NCBI RefSeq assembly: GCF_041260155.1
Contig: NC_091944.1
Location: forward strand, 24,776,332-24,840,331
Direction: 5' to 3'
Source: Ptychodera flava
Taxonomy: Eukaryota; Hemichordata; Enteropneusta; Ptychoderidae
Length of the DNA: 64,000 nucleotides
Below the pieces are notes generated by a model. The model made no database searches and had not been told where the DNA came from. It saw nothing but the letters and a program-made list of their open reading frames with translations. The stretch's first letter is position 1; each line of letters opens with the position of its first letter. Made by a program: the position numbers and the translations under genes. Shown here one piece after another: positions 25,851 to 37,740 of the stretch.

Positions 25851-26063
25851 GGCAGAGATAAAAGATAGACAAAACAAAGCTAAGACAAATATAAAGAAAC
25901 GTTGATATTGAAGGAGAGCATAACATATTTTTGGAATAGAAAAAGACGATTATGTTATCGTAGCAGCAAAATATATGAGATTCAGATAAAATATAAAAGT
26001 GAAGAGAATTTTACCACGGCTTCGTTAGTTTACAGTCACTGTTTACATATTATGTCCCTACAG
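25624..26063 (+). other. Predicted 5'UTR intron of RING gene 2, with (GA)n
   Basis: Ends with the acceptor TCCCTACAG at 26063. It contains a (GA)n run at about 25765-25848, as does the equivalent intron of gene 1. The true intron start is 25506 or 25624. Confidence 0.45.
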
Positions 26064-26091
26064 GTCTTTATTGTTGGTTGCATGAGTAACG

Positions 26092-26952
26092 ATGTCAGCA
26101 ATGAAAAAGGAAAACACAACACAAAGGGCCAATATCGATCAGTCTGTCCAACAATCGCAAAAACATGTCACAACTGGACTGCAAGAGCAAACAAGAGATG
26201 AGAAGACATTACCGTTGTCCGGTCGCACCGATGGAAACGCTGTCTCGGGACTCTGCGAGCAAGTGCGAACTCTTAAAAGTGAAAATGCAAAGTTAGAGCG
26301 CGAGAAAAAGACACTCGAGGACGAGGTGTGCGTGCTGCAGGAACAGTGCCTAGTGTCTGACCAGGTGCGAAGGCAGGCGGCCGAAGCCGAGCGCGTCCGA
26401 CAACAACTGCAACAGAAAGAGGACGAAAATATCGTGTCGGAGGAAATGCGGCGCGACCTCGAAGCAGAAAGGGAGAATCTCCGAAGACGGGTACACGAAC
26501 TGCAAGGCGAGCTGGATCGTACCAGGCACGAAAACCTACAACTGATGCAGCACTCGGAAATACTAGAATGCATTCAAGAGAGCACGGAGTCGAAGTTGAA
26601 CGAGGCTCTGAGTCATGTGACCATTTTGAGCACGAGTGAAAATCTGGCCCCGGCCGCCCAACAACAGATTCAGTTCCTTCGTTCCTGCCTAGCTTCAGTG
26701 CAACCTCAAGACAGCAGGCCACAGACTCCCGCCCGTAGCACAACCGCAGCAACACCTGATACAAGACAGGCCTCTGCCGTTGACATGAGGTGCATCATAT
26801 GCTACGAGCATGAAAGGACCATAGAAACACAACCATGCGGACATATCGTAATGTGTGTGGTATGCGCTCAGCGACAGCGAGATGAAAACGGAAATTGTCC
26901 AATAGACTGGCAAGCTATTGAATCAATGAGGAATATTGCAGAAGATAACTGA
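26092..26952 (+). CDS. Coiled-coil RING-finger protein 2 (likely E3 ubiquitin ligase)
   Basis: A 286-residue single-exon paralogue of the 20575 gene. The coiled coil spans about residues 50-195 and is nearly colinear with gene 1 (for example LEDEVCVLQEQCLVSD and QQKEDENIVSEEMRR). RING ligands are Cys234, Cys237, Cys249, His251, Cys255, Cys258, Cys269 and Asp272 (CPID), followed by the shared tail IESMRNIAED. The strongest differences are in the N terminus and in the Ser/Thr/Pro-rich linker before the RING (about 203-228). The start follows the acceptor at 26063; an upstream ATG in the leader (26080) is out of frame. A possible polyadenylation signal, AATAAATAAA, is near 27347. Confidence 0.85.
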   Translation: MSAMKKENTTQRANIDQSVQQSQKHVTTGLQEQTRDEKTLPLSGRTDGNAVSGLCEQVRTLKSENAKLEREKKTLEDEVCVLQEQCLVSDQVRRQAAEAERVRQQLQQKEDENIVSEEMRRDLEAERENLRRRVHELQGELDRTRHENLQLMQHSEILECIQESTESKLNEALSHVTILSTSENLAPAAQQQIQFLRSCLASVQPQDSRPQTPARSTTAATPDTRQASAVDMRCIICYEHERTIETQPCGHIVMCVVCAQRQRDENGNCPIDWQAIESMRNIAEDN

Positions 26953-27145
26953 AAGAGTAGAGCGGAAAAAAACTTTAAATTCAATACTGCGTACTGCCAG
27001 TGCATGCCAGGATTGGAAGTGGGCAGAGTGTTACACATACATACTTTTAAATTCTGGACATGTCATTGTTATATGTGTGAATTGTTGAGCATTTTCACCG
27101 AACTATGCAACAGATCTTGTACCAGTAAGTGTACGTATGTTTACG

Positions 27146-27176
27146 CATAGACCCTCGAGAAACTTGAGGGTCTATG
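27146..27176. repeat. Short hairpin
   Basis: 11-bp perfect arms CATAGACCCTC and GAGGGTCTATG around a 9-bp loop, about 200 bp 3' of RING gene 2 and probably in its 3' untranslated region. Function unknown. Confidence 0.6.
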
Positions 27177-27447
27177 GTTTACGGAACCTACCGCAAGTAA
27201 AAAGTTATAGCAAAGACGGCTGTTCACAACAGTCACTTCGCCATTAGATGTCAAAGTTCTTGTCTTTGCTTCTCGAGTTCTGTAAACACATGTTTTCAAC
27301 GATTGGTGTACGCTCTAGATTTGAAACCATTCATGGCTATTTATTAATAAATAAATTATATGCATTATGCGCAGTGTACTTCTTGTGTATACTTTCACGC
27401 CTCTCTCCGTCTCTCTGACATTCTCTCCTCGCTCCCTGAATTTCTGT

Positions 27448-27696
27448 TTAAAGGGAGGCGGTCATTGGCAGTCTGCTCAAAGGTCGTTAGGGACCCATAC
27501 GACAAATGTCAACATTGTGTCCAAGGTACCGGTATATGATTATTGATGAACGTTAAAACATGTTTGTCATAATGTAAATGGTAAAATTTAAATGTCGCGC
27601 TATGTCGATATGGTGCATCTGTACATAGTGCATGAAATACATTGTTTGTAAACTATAAAGTTGCACATGCGCAGTTCCGACGACGCTTCCCTTTAA
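27448..27696. mobile_element. MITE family D, copy 1 (TTAA-flanked)
   Basis: A 249-bp element bounded by TTTAAAGGGA and TCCCTTTAA. The interior blocks GGGACCCATACGAC, AATGTCAACA and GTTAAAACATG recur in inverted orientation at 62830-63088. Non-coding. Confidence 0.85.
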
Positions 27697-27698
27697 GT

Positions 27699-27702
<4 letters not shown>

Positions 27703-27751
<49 letters not shown>
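27703..27751. repeat. (TC)n microsatellite
   Basis: About 48 bp of TC repeat starting 6 bp after the right end of the family D element. Confidence 0.95.
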
Positions 27752-27753
<2 letters not shown>

Positions 27754-29048
27754 CACACATATAGAGGGGGTCATCATGATATCACTGCCCTTGACGATAA
27801 TGTCAAGTTTGCCTGACGTTTTAACCATAGAATGTGAAATCAGTTACTACTAGCTGTTAAATATTCATATTTCAAAATTCTTAATATTTTATATCATGAT
27901 TATTGATATACATTAGCTTAAACTATAATCGTCTTATCTGCCTGTGGTCTAACGAGCGAGATTATACAGGAAGCAGCGACGTGAAAAGAACATATTTACT
28001 AGATAAAATATTCTTTTTGTATTGTACACTGTATCTGTGGACATCCTGTTAAGTTATAGTCATATGGATGCGAGACTTTTTGCTGACCAGTACTACTAGT
28101 ATTTTATTCAGTTGTCAGTTCCGCATCGATATTAAGCTTACTTTTTCTTTGTACAGAAAGAATGCAATTTCTACGTAGCGTCCACTTCGTAGCTATGCAG
28201 TCACTGTGTTCTGTGTTAGTAGCATATGCAACGATCACTTCCACACGGATCCATGTTTCTGTTCTCTAAATTCTACATACAAGAGATAACTGGAAAAATT
28301 CCACGAGGAACAGACTGGTTTGGGGAGTGCTGCACTCCTTTGCTGTTTTCTTTCAAACTGTCAAAATAGAACCAGAAACCGGAAGAAAATATTTTGCAGG
28401 TGTCGTGTGACATATTCCAATATGTTACGACATTGTAAAGACAAGTATCAATTTTCACAGAGGAAGATACACAATAAGCTCCTTATCAACGTTATTATAT
28501 TTAATGCGACATTAATCCTGAAATATGTTTTGTGCAATGAGGCATAACACTTTCAGAGTGCTATAAATTGTTATCCATGTATTCCTACTCGTAGTTTTCT
28601 ATGAAATTATACCCAATGATTGTTTTAAATGCATGAGCTATATCCCTCTTATTGTACGAGTATTCAGGACATTGTTTTCAAGGAGTATTACAATGTCACT
28701 GTGACGGTAAAGGTGTATCGTGCAAAGCATACCAAAGGTCACGTGACCCAACCGGAAGTTAAGTATTTATCAATATAACTCTACACAGAAAGGCTGAATT
28801 CAATATTTTCACAAGAGTTCTGAAACTCAAAGATACACACGTCACCATGACGTCACCTTAATGTACGGGTAATCTACCACTTTAACCCCGCTGCCTGTTG
28901 GCGCAGATTGCGCCCTCAACGGTTTAACCTGAATTTGCTGTGTGCGTATATCACAAACAAAATAATACATTGTTCTAAAAAGAGTCAGTCCAACTACAAC
29001 CATAGAAGCAACACGTAGAGTGCGGGAACACACCAGGATCATGGCATA
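27752..29048. other. No gene recognised
   Basis: AT-rich intergenic DNA. GCGCCCTCAACGG at about 28911 echoes the block upstream of RING genes 1 and 2, but no coding remnant follows it. Confidence 0.35.
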
Positions 29049-30171
29049 GATAAATAATAAAGAAGGCAGTTCAACCAGTACTCCTTGTCTTCTAATGATC
29101 TTTATTTAAAAATACCGACGTTTCGGCAACACACAAGTTGCCTTCTTCAGGGCAAAAGCTGACAAATAAAAATGAGCACAAACAGAAGTAAAAATCGGGC
29201 TGGTAAAAGTAAACTGACAGTAAAAACGAAATAAATGAGAATTACAATACTTGTGAAAACTGGAATTACAGTGAGTGAAAACAGCACAACTACAGTTGTA
29301 AGGAACGAAATTAAAAACCAGTAATGATAAAAAACAGCAACACCGTAACCTCATTTACATTATCACCTGCCAAAAATGTTCAAAACAATACATTGGGGAG
29401 ACGAAAAGGGAACTCAAAAGACGTATATACGAACACATATACACAATCCGCAGTCGTAAACCCACCCCAGTCTCAGAACATTTCAATCAACTCGACCACA
29501 GTCCATCACACTTCCAAGCTACTGGTTTACACAAAGTTCACACCACAAATACCCGAAAAAGAAGACTATGTGAACAAAATACATTGCAGATATTGACACA
29601 CTCACACCCAAGGGCATTAACCAAAGAGAAGGATAAAGCTACTTTCCCGCGTTTCAACTCTTCCCCTTTTCCAACCACTTAGGGGACCCCTTAGTTCAGA
29701 CTATTTTTTCCGTCTTAGGAGTCCCTTCACCATGAACTTGCTCATTCCGACCCTCCACTTCAGCTGGTACAGTTCCACTCTCCGCACCCAGGTCAGTTTC
29801 AGTCCATTGTACCTTTGTTTCAACTACCCTTCTTGTTTCAAAAGGCTTATTGATCTTTAATTTTAGTCATAGCGCCTTTCACTGTTTTTTATCATTACTG
29901 GTTTTTAATTTCGTTCCTTACAACTGTAGTTGTGGTTTTTTCACTCACTGTAATTCCAGTTTTCACAAGTATTGTAATTCTCATTTTATTTCGTTTTTAC
30001 TCTCAGTTTACTTTTTACCAGCCCGATTTTTACTTCTGTTTGTGCTCATTTTATTTGTCAGCTTTTGCCCTGAAGAAGGCAACTGTGTGTTGCCGAAACG
30101 TCGGTATTTTTAAATAAAGATCATTAGAAGACAAGGAGTACTGGTTGAACTGCCTTCTTTATTAATTTATC
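29049..30171 (+). mobile_element. Penelope-like element fragment within long inverted repeats
   Basis: Two arms of about 280 bp (29049-29330 and 29883-30171) are near-perfect inverted copies of each other. Each carries the CTGAAGAAGGCAAC...GCCGAAACGTCGG motif common in Penelope-type terminal regions. The middle holds a fragment with a GIY-YIG-type endonuclease (ITCQKCSKQYIGET, then LKRRIYEH and PVSEHFNQLDHS) at about 29345-29500 on plus. The reverse transcriptase is absent. Inverted terminal copies are known for this family. The element is a remnant; the high identity of the arms suggests a moderate age. Confidence 0.75.
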
Positions 30172-30640
30172 AAAATAATACATCATTTTTGACGTAGGCG
30201 GCGTTCCTCCAGAGTATTTCAGAGAATCAAATATCTATACTGAACTTCAAGAATTGATAATTCAATGATACACAACAGCGATAATATGCGGTATGCGGTG
30301 GTCGTCACACCGCATGAGCGTACTGTGTACCCTGGAAGAACTAACCACTTTATTTACACAATCCCCCCTTACAACGTATTGTCAAAAGACAACGGACTTA
30401 CAGGATCTGTAAAACTGCATCACAAGATTTAGAGAATACACGCATAATTAAGTCATTGACAATGACATAGTCCCCACTTGTATTAGGGGAGTATTAGTCT
30501 TGATGGGGCAGGGAAATGTGGTCATTAAGAAGTATCACTGGAGTGTATATGTTGAGATCTATGGGCCATAGGTCTATGTCATTGTTCCCAATTTGAAACA
30601 CATGAGGCATGTCTAAGTTATGGTTCTAAATCGGGAAAAA
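30172..30640. other. No gene recognised
   Basis: Non-coding flank between the Penelope-like fragment and the 225-bp tandem repeat. Confidence 0.4.
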
Positions 30641-31290
30641 AGATCAGACCTCTAGCTGTATTGGCCAGCCAAGAAATACATGTGTGCATAATAAATGAGG
30701 TACAAGATGTGACATTTAAGGTCTAATATCCTATCAAAATTGGAGGGTATAGAACTTGTGGTTACTGAGTTATGCATATATATTTATAATCAAGGTCAAA
30801 GGTCATCGAGGTCACGTGACATTTGAAAAAAAATATTGTATTGCTAATTAATCCCTATATGCCAAAAATCAGACCTCTAGCTCTTTTGGCTCGCTCAAAT
30901 TAGATATGTGCATAATTAATGAGGTACAATATGTGACGTATAAGGTGTCCCATCATACCATATATGAAGGGTGTAGCACTTGTGGTTACTGAGTTATGGA
31001 CAAATATGTATATTTGAGGTAAAAGGTCACCGAGGTCACGTGACATTTTGTCAAAAAAATTGTATTGCTAAGTTATCCCTATATACCAAAAATCAGACCT
31101 CTAGCTCTATTGGGTTCGCTCAAAATTAGATATGTGCATAATTAATGAGGTACAATATGTGGTGTCATAAGCTGTCCCATCATACCATATATGACAGGTG
31201 TAGCACTTTAGGTTACTGAGTAATGGACAAATATGTATATTTGAGGTCAAAGGTCACTGAGGTCACGTGACATTTTGTCAAAATATCTGA
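30640..31290. repeat. Tandem repeat, about 225-bp unit, three copies
   Basis: The phrase CAGACCTCTAGCT recurs near 30643, 30870 and 31093. Other blocks repeat in step: GTGCATAATTAATGAGGTACAA, ACTTGTGGTTACTGAGTTATG and AGGTCACGTGACATTT. Copies two and three are the closest. The array is followed by TCTGCGTGAACAGAGGGACATG..., which recurs in longer form near 31635, so this is probably the inner part of a larger dispersed repeat. Confidence 0.85.
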
Positions 31291-32416
31291 GATATCTGCG
31301 TGAACAGAGGGACATGACCCAATCTATAAGCCCCCTGGACTTTATCCGTGGGGCTAAAAACTGTGTCACTGCATCCTTTTGCAATATGAATACGATGATA
31401 AACTAAATTTTTATTTTACTTGGCCTTATACATGGGATTCTGTGCATAATGACTTATACATGGGAGTCTATGGAGAAATGCCTTATACATGAGAGTCTAT
31501 TGAGGTGTAAACTACAAAGTCCTCTAACACGGCCAAATTTGATCGCATTGTGAAACAAATCGACATGCATCTGTATGGGGTAGGGTACTATCCTTGTGCA
31601 CAGTTTGAAAGAATTGACCAGGGCATGTCTGAGATATCTGCGTGAACGGACGGACGGACGGACATGACCCAATCTATAGACTAAAAAAATACTTGTGTGG
31701 ACATCGTGGAGTTTCGACCGAGACTGAAGACAAGAGACCTTTACACCAATAGGCCTATAAAGGCATTCAACACCTAGTGACACAAGCGTCAATCAAAGGA
31801 ATTCTCTTATGTAACGAATAGATAGTAATTATATGCTAATCTTCGAAACGCATATAATTGTAATTGTTCATTCCCTGAGTATGCTGCGGCCGGGTATGCA
31901 GATCAGGGCGTCTGTTGGAACAATTTCTTTTCTCCTTAACCTGCAGATGATACCCCTCCACAACAAACTCCACCCCTAGAAGTGAATTAAAAATTACCAA
32001 AACTTCTCTTTGCTTTGTACCATTGAATGTTACCTGTCTGATATTTTTTTCTGGTATGCAATTTATCAACTTATCATCAGACCTTACTTTCAACAGTAAG
32101 CTTAACCTCTCCATGACCTCTCAGGGTACAAATCAGAATTGAAATATCTGAATTATCTACAGTACCGTAGAATGCTTCTCAAGAGAGTCTTCACATGTAA
32201 AAATAGGTATTATTCTGCCTAGGAGAATTTACAATGTAATCTTGAGTTTTTTCTCTTTGTCACTGTTTTTTCGCAGGGGTGATAACATATTCATCAGCTC
32301 TCTCAGGTTTTTGGCTAGGTTGGGCATGCACCATGGAAAAAAGTTTATGCAGTTGCATTAAATAAATAATGTCCAACATCACACAGCTTTGAGGTCTTCA
32401 CCTCCATGGAATGCCA
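31291..32416. other. No gene recognised; repeat-derived flank
   Basis: Contains a second copy of the GATATCTGCGTGAACGGACGG/GACATGACCCAATCTATA block near 31633-31680. It includes four GGAC units. No coding support. Confidence 0.4.
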
Positions 32417-32770
32417 TTAAAATGGCCAGTAACTGTAACTTTTGATTTTTTTAGCTTTTTAATTTTTTTAAGCTCCGTAACATCTCCTTGTTCTACTCCA
32501 CAAAGCATGTTGATATACACGGTATTCAGCTTGTCAACTCAGCCTGTACATGTGTATACTGCATTGCTATTGACAAAGTGAATTCTGGTCCGGACTAGAA
32601 TTCAAATGTAAACAATAACAGTACCAATGCATTCAATAACAATGCATGAACAGATGCTATGTCGACAGACTATATTGTTTGTGTTTTAACATGCTGTAGG
32701 TAGAACATGAACTTGCAATTGACATGCAAAAAACATGTTGAAAAAAATCAAAAGTTACAGTTGCTGTTTC
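32417..32770. mobile_element. MITE family A, copy 2
   Basis: About 354 bp. The left arm GTAACTGTAACTTTTGAT mirrors the right arm ATCAAAAGTTACAG. TTAA at 32417-32420 marks the left border. Inner arms show CTTGTTCTACTCC...AGCATGTTGA and AACATGCTGTAGGTAGAACATG. The core AATTCAAATGTAAACAATAACAG is shared with copy 1. Confidence 0.8.
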
Positions 32771-35700
32771 ACATGAAATTGAAAATATAGTTGACACACA
32801 GAGAGACTGATTTACAATGGAAAAACCCTACAATGTCTATGTCTGATACGAATGGAGTCGCCAGATCCATAGCAACTTGACCCTGACCTCAGTATGGAAG
32901 TTTGGGCATATCCCAGATGTCAATGTTCATGACCCATGACAAGTGAAAACGTGACTAAGACCTAAAAAAGCAAGACACTGCCAGATTTAATAAATTTGAT
33001 TCACATTTTTTTATTTCTCCAAGTATATATCATGATTATCATCAGATCAACAATCATATTTTTTTTTGAAAAATCAAAAGAACGACATAAACAAAGCGAT
33101 ATCCATATGAATCAAAAACAAGAGTTTTACTCCGTCAAATTCTACCCTACTTATCGATTGCCTCAGACTAGACTGTCTTTGAAAGAATTTTAACATCCAT
33201 CTTCATTTTCAATGAACGGAAAAGTGATTAAATTTTATATACCTGCATATGTGTCTAAAATGTGAAAACAGTAGTGAGATAAAGATTAAAATAGTGAATG
33301 TTTTGACTGTAAAAAAATTATATCTATGATCACGGTTTTTTCTGAATGTCAAGTAATGTGAACAGAGCTAATATCCTGACTACATACGTAATAAAAGACA
33401 GAAAAATATCAAACGCTGGATTACACTTGATGAATTATCAACCACACTCACAGTCATTATCATGGTAGAAGAGTTCAAGAGCAGCATTTAAAAGTTCTCA
33501 CAGGTCTGACCTGTAAAAAAAAAATCTTTGAGGAAAATCTAAAAAAATAATAATGATTACATTTCTCATGAGTTAAGAGTTCAAAGCAATTTGTAAAGTT
33601 TTCTACAGATTCGTTCAAGTCATTTTTCAGTCACTTGCATACAAAGGAGATGTATAGACGATACAGTATTTATCGGTGCAATCAGGGCTAGAATGATCAA
33701 AATCTGAAGTATAGATACATACAGCTGTGATAATTGACATGACACCACATTCTGATTGGATGACGTATAGTACTAGAAACTGAAATTATCTATAGCAAAA
33801 GAAATCTCTGTTTTCTCATTTTCTCACCAAGACGTCCAACATTTTACACTTCTCACGGTAGACTCAACCCTACACAATTTAGATCTGCACACGTTACACT
33901 GTCTGGTCTGACCTAAATGGACACTCTAAAATGACCTGTAAATTATTAATTTTAGATATTTTACACCCTACATGCTATAGGTCTGCCCGTCACACTTTCA
34001 GGTCCGTATGTTTGACATTTTAGTTTCAACTTTGATAGAAAATCTCAAAATAAGCTGTAAAGCTGTATGTTAGATATTTTAAAAACAGTAGCTCCTCCCT
34101 AATGTAGATATGAAATTACACTTTGGGTCCATGTGTTGGACATCATTTTAGGTCCATATGTTTGACATTTTGAAGTCCCAATTTGATAGGACAACTTAAA
34201 TGAACTGTATAGGATTAAAAATATGTAGGATCCAAAGATTTGGCGTTCATAGAGCAATGGTCTTGCCAGTGAAAAATCATTTCATTGGCATGGTTTTTGG
34301 TTGTCATGATTTTTCACCTTTATATATTTGAAACTCACTGACATTAAGATTTTAAAATCACTCTGTAAACATCAGCTCTTTGAAGAAATTGCTCACCCAA
34401 ATGATTATAACGGATATCGAAATAACATACCACTCATGCACTAATAAATGATTTTATGAAACATCAAAAATTTCGACCATATTTTTGTGCTCAAAAATGT
34501 AGCCTACGAGAGAAAAAGTTTCTAAAATCTCTATCAAAAATATGTTGTCATTTAACAGCGTGCCTAAAATCATTCAAAGCAGCTTAGTTTTATAGCTGAC
34601 AAATTTCACAAATTGTGCCCCTTTTCCATCCCAAGTCCTTATTTTTTGTTTTGCTTTCTATTTTGCCAAAACCCATCAAATGCTTCTTTCATCTTTACAC
34701 TGATGACTTTGCATCCGTTAAAAGTTTAGCCAAATATCATTAAAAAAAATTAAGGATAATTTATGCATACAGCTTTTCAGCAGATATTGTAAGCAACATA
34801 TGATAGTTAAAATATGAGAAGACAGGCCAGGCATTTAAATTTTTAAAACAGAATGTCATAAATAATCCATGGGGATCTGGAAACATGCTTTGAAAACATG
34901 TGTACATTCCAACATTCTTTCTCGCTATGGTCAAGAAATAGATTGGATACAAATGTGAATTGTCTCACTAATCCACAGTACACAATATTTTTTAAAGAGA
35001 GAAGAAATAACAACAAATAGGCAAGGAAAATGGACAGGTTGATATTTTTACACATCAATTTCAAATAAAATCTGGAGAATTAATTTGTGTAAAATATTAC
35101 AGGCGAGATTCACAGGAGAAAAATTTAGTTTTAAAACAATTGGCGGGCACTTGGGCCCTGTTGCAGCAGAAAAAGTTTCTCTTGATAAACAAACAGCACT
35201 TGAACTACTCTAACTTTTGGAAAAAGTTACAACATTGAAATGTTCGATTTTATACAGACAATCAACTGATAAAATATGTGTTGTTTAAAGTGGAAAACAA
35301 AATGAAAATGTGGCAACACAAAACACTGCAGTAAGGCTTTTAAATGTTTACAATGTTTATGAAGCAAGAATATAGTAACTCCATCCCATGATTGGTGCAT
35401 TGTGGGACTGAAGCTCACAAACGCTGAATGAGTGAACAAATCCCAGGGCTCTTTGCTGCCTAAACTTTGAAGTACAGTATTTTAGATTGCTAGTTGTCCA
35501 TCCTTTTGCTACCGAAACAATTCTATCGGTGCTAATAAGTCATATGTGGGCTCCAAGTCTACGCGACCTTACACATAGCCAGCACATGTGTCCCTGTGCA
35601 TATACAACACCATGTATTAGTAAAAGAACTGAAAGTTATGAAACCACTCTTGGCTTTTGCCTTTGGCAACAAATTAACTTCATTGCAGAATAGTTGTGCA

Positions 35701-36969
35701 ATCTGATTTTCACCAGAAATTGTTTTGCATCTCTTAAAAGCACAAAAACATGATCAAACAAGTAACTCTGACCATGGACAGCACTATACTTAGACATAGC
35801 TGAAGTGGCAAATGCAGGAAAAAGCCAACAATGGCTCGAGGATGGATTATATTTCTCTGCTCTGCTGACAGCGAATGACACGCAGGATGGCTGTGCCTGA
35901 TCAAAGAATGATATTTTAACCTGTTCACCCCAAGTCTCTGTAAACAGGTCCACAATTGCCATGGGTAACAATTGGTTTGGACCAAACCATTATGGTGAAA
36001 GGGTTATTGACTTGCCCATGCAGATGATATACGGTATGTATGCTGGTGGATGGCTGGTGAGTCTGCTTATGTGTGCTTAGACTTGGAGCTTACAAGAGAC
36101 TATGGTGCTGCGACAGAGGAAGTCGCAGGTGAACGGTTTGGGACAAAGGAGTTCAGTGATTCTGCATCTTGGCCCACAGATCTTGTCAACGCTCATTCAG
36201 AAGCTAAAATAATCAAATTCCACACAAATGTGACAGTCATAGAGACAAACTGCTATACTAATACCGGACTTTGACTAAATACGAGGAAGAAATACTAGTA
36301 CTAAACAACAGACAACTTCTCTGAGTACATGAACTCCAAATTAGATAACATGGATTTCAAAAAAAAAAGATGCCGCTTATATTCAGCTGAAAAAAGTCAC
36401 ACACAAGCATGATGCTTAAAAAGAAAAAGTTGACAATAATAATGAAAATCTTCTAATTTTGATGAACTTGCAATTGGTTTTCTCATGACCGCTACATGGC
36501 CATACATCCTCAAAATTTTGCTGGTATGAATCAACCATCTGAATGTTGAATTTTGAATACCACACACCGGTGTTAAAATTACCAGGATGTAAGGTCACGT
36601 TAGGGTCATGAAATGTCTATTTCAATAACGCACAGTTTTACCTACTCAACTAAGCTGTCTTTAACAATTCACAAAAATTTCTCTATTTCTCTAGTAAATA
36701 CTGAGCAGCATACAAATAGTAAAATACGAAAAATAATAATACGATATTTCATCTCCACGATAAGAAAGATCTCTCACACACTGGATTTCTTAAGTCTGAG
36801 AGAAAATCAAGGATTTCTGAAATTTTCTTTGCACAATTCTTTCATCTATACATGCAATACAAAAACACTTTGCTCACCCCTTTCACCACCGTGGTTTAGC
36901 CCAATCCCATTGTCTTCTATGGTAGAGTTGGACCTCTACACGGGGATCTGGGGTGGCAAAAGAGCTACA
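32771..36969. other. No gene recognised; degenerate tandem repeat near 33850-34210
   Basis: About 4 kb, AT-rich. Near 33850-34210 the phrases TTAGATATTTTA and GGTCCATATGTTTGACATTTT recur at 120-150 bp steps, a weak two-to-three-copy tandem repeat. At 35919-36005 there is a block matching 45325-45425 in inverted orientation (TTTGGACCAAACCA, GGACCTGTTT, ACAGGTTAAA), another dispersed repeat. Open frames here show no recognisable domain. Confidence 0.35.
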
Positions 36970-37215
36970 GGGCAAGCAGCTGTAACTTTCAATGATTTGT
37001 TCACAAATTTTTGTTGAATATGTCACTTGTAAGTTCTTGTTCTACCCCACCCCCACCGCCACCCCCCATCCCCCCAACACAGCATCTCACAGTGTAGAAT
37101 GTACTGTTGTTGAATACTGTGTATCTAAACATGCTTTGGGCAGTAGAACATGAATTTGTCGATGACATTTAAAACAAAAATACCGAAAAAAATTATCAAA
37201 AGTTAAATCTACTGA
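36970..37215. mobile_element. MITE family A, copy 3 (internally deleted)
   Basis: Left end GGGCAAGCAGCTGTAACTTT, hallmark TTCTTGTTCTACCCC, right inner arm AACATGCTTTGGGCAGTAGAACATG and right end ATTATCAAAAGTTAAA. The centre is missing compared with copies 2 and 4. Confidence 0.75.
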
Positions 37216-37377
37216 CCCTATGATACTGTATGAAAATATTGTAAGTACCACCAAACAAGCACCACTGACTTGCAATGTCTTGGGTGCCCATTCCATTCCC
37301 CATCAACAATGAAATATTACATATTCATGTATTGATAAACCACACAATTGTCAGCTATGAATACCTAAAGTGCCGGT

Positions 37378-37740
37378 ACATTTAGCTGTAATTTTTTTAA
37401 TGTTTCTTCATTATTTTTGTTGTTTTCAAAACATCAACAGCTCTTTCTTTGACCAGCACCCCAAAGCATGTTGAGTTACACAGTATTCAGCTTGTCAACT
37501 CAAGCCTGTACATATGGGAAGACTGCATCGTTATTTTAGACAAGTGAGTTCAGGGACCGCAATAACAATAGCAAACTGAAAACAATAACAGTGGTTTCCA
37601 TATGTGAAGACGCTGTGTTGACAAGCTAAATATTTAGTGTATGGACATGATTTGGGGAGCACAGCAAGAAATTTTAGTTGACATTAGAAACATGAATACT
37701 GTAGAAAAAGAAAGAAAAGGTTACACCACAGGCCATTACA
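37378..37740. mobile_element. MITE family A, copy 4
   Basis: Left end TTTAGCTGTAATTTTTTTAA, hallmark CAAAGCATGTTGAGTTACACAG and central AAACAATAACAGTGG. The right arm is mirrored, with ...GGTTACACCACAGGCCATTACAGCT. Diverged but complete in outline. Confidence 0.75.

Noticed and set aside
29049-30171. Inverted arms as LTRs of a retrovirus-like element
   Set aside because: The arms are inverted, not direct, and the interior shows a GIY-YIG fragment, which points to a Penelope-like element.
35636-35971. 111-codon minus-strand frame
   Set aside because: No recognisable domain, no start context; lies in repeat-bearing DNA.
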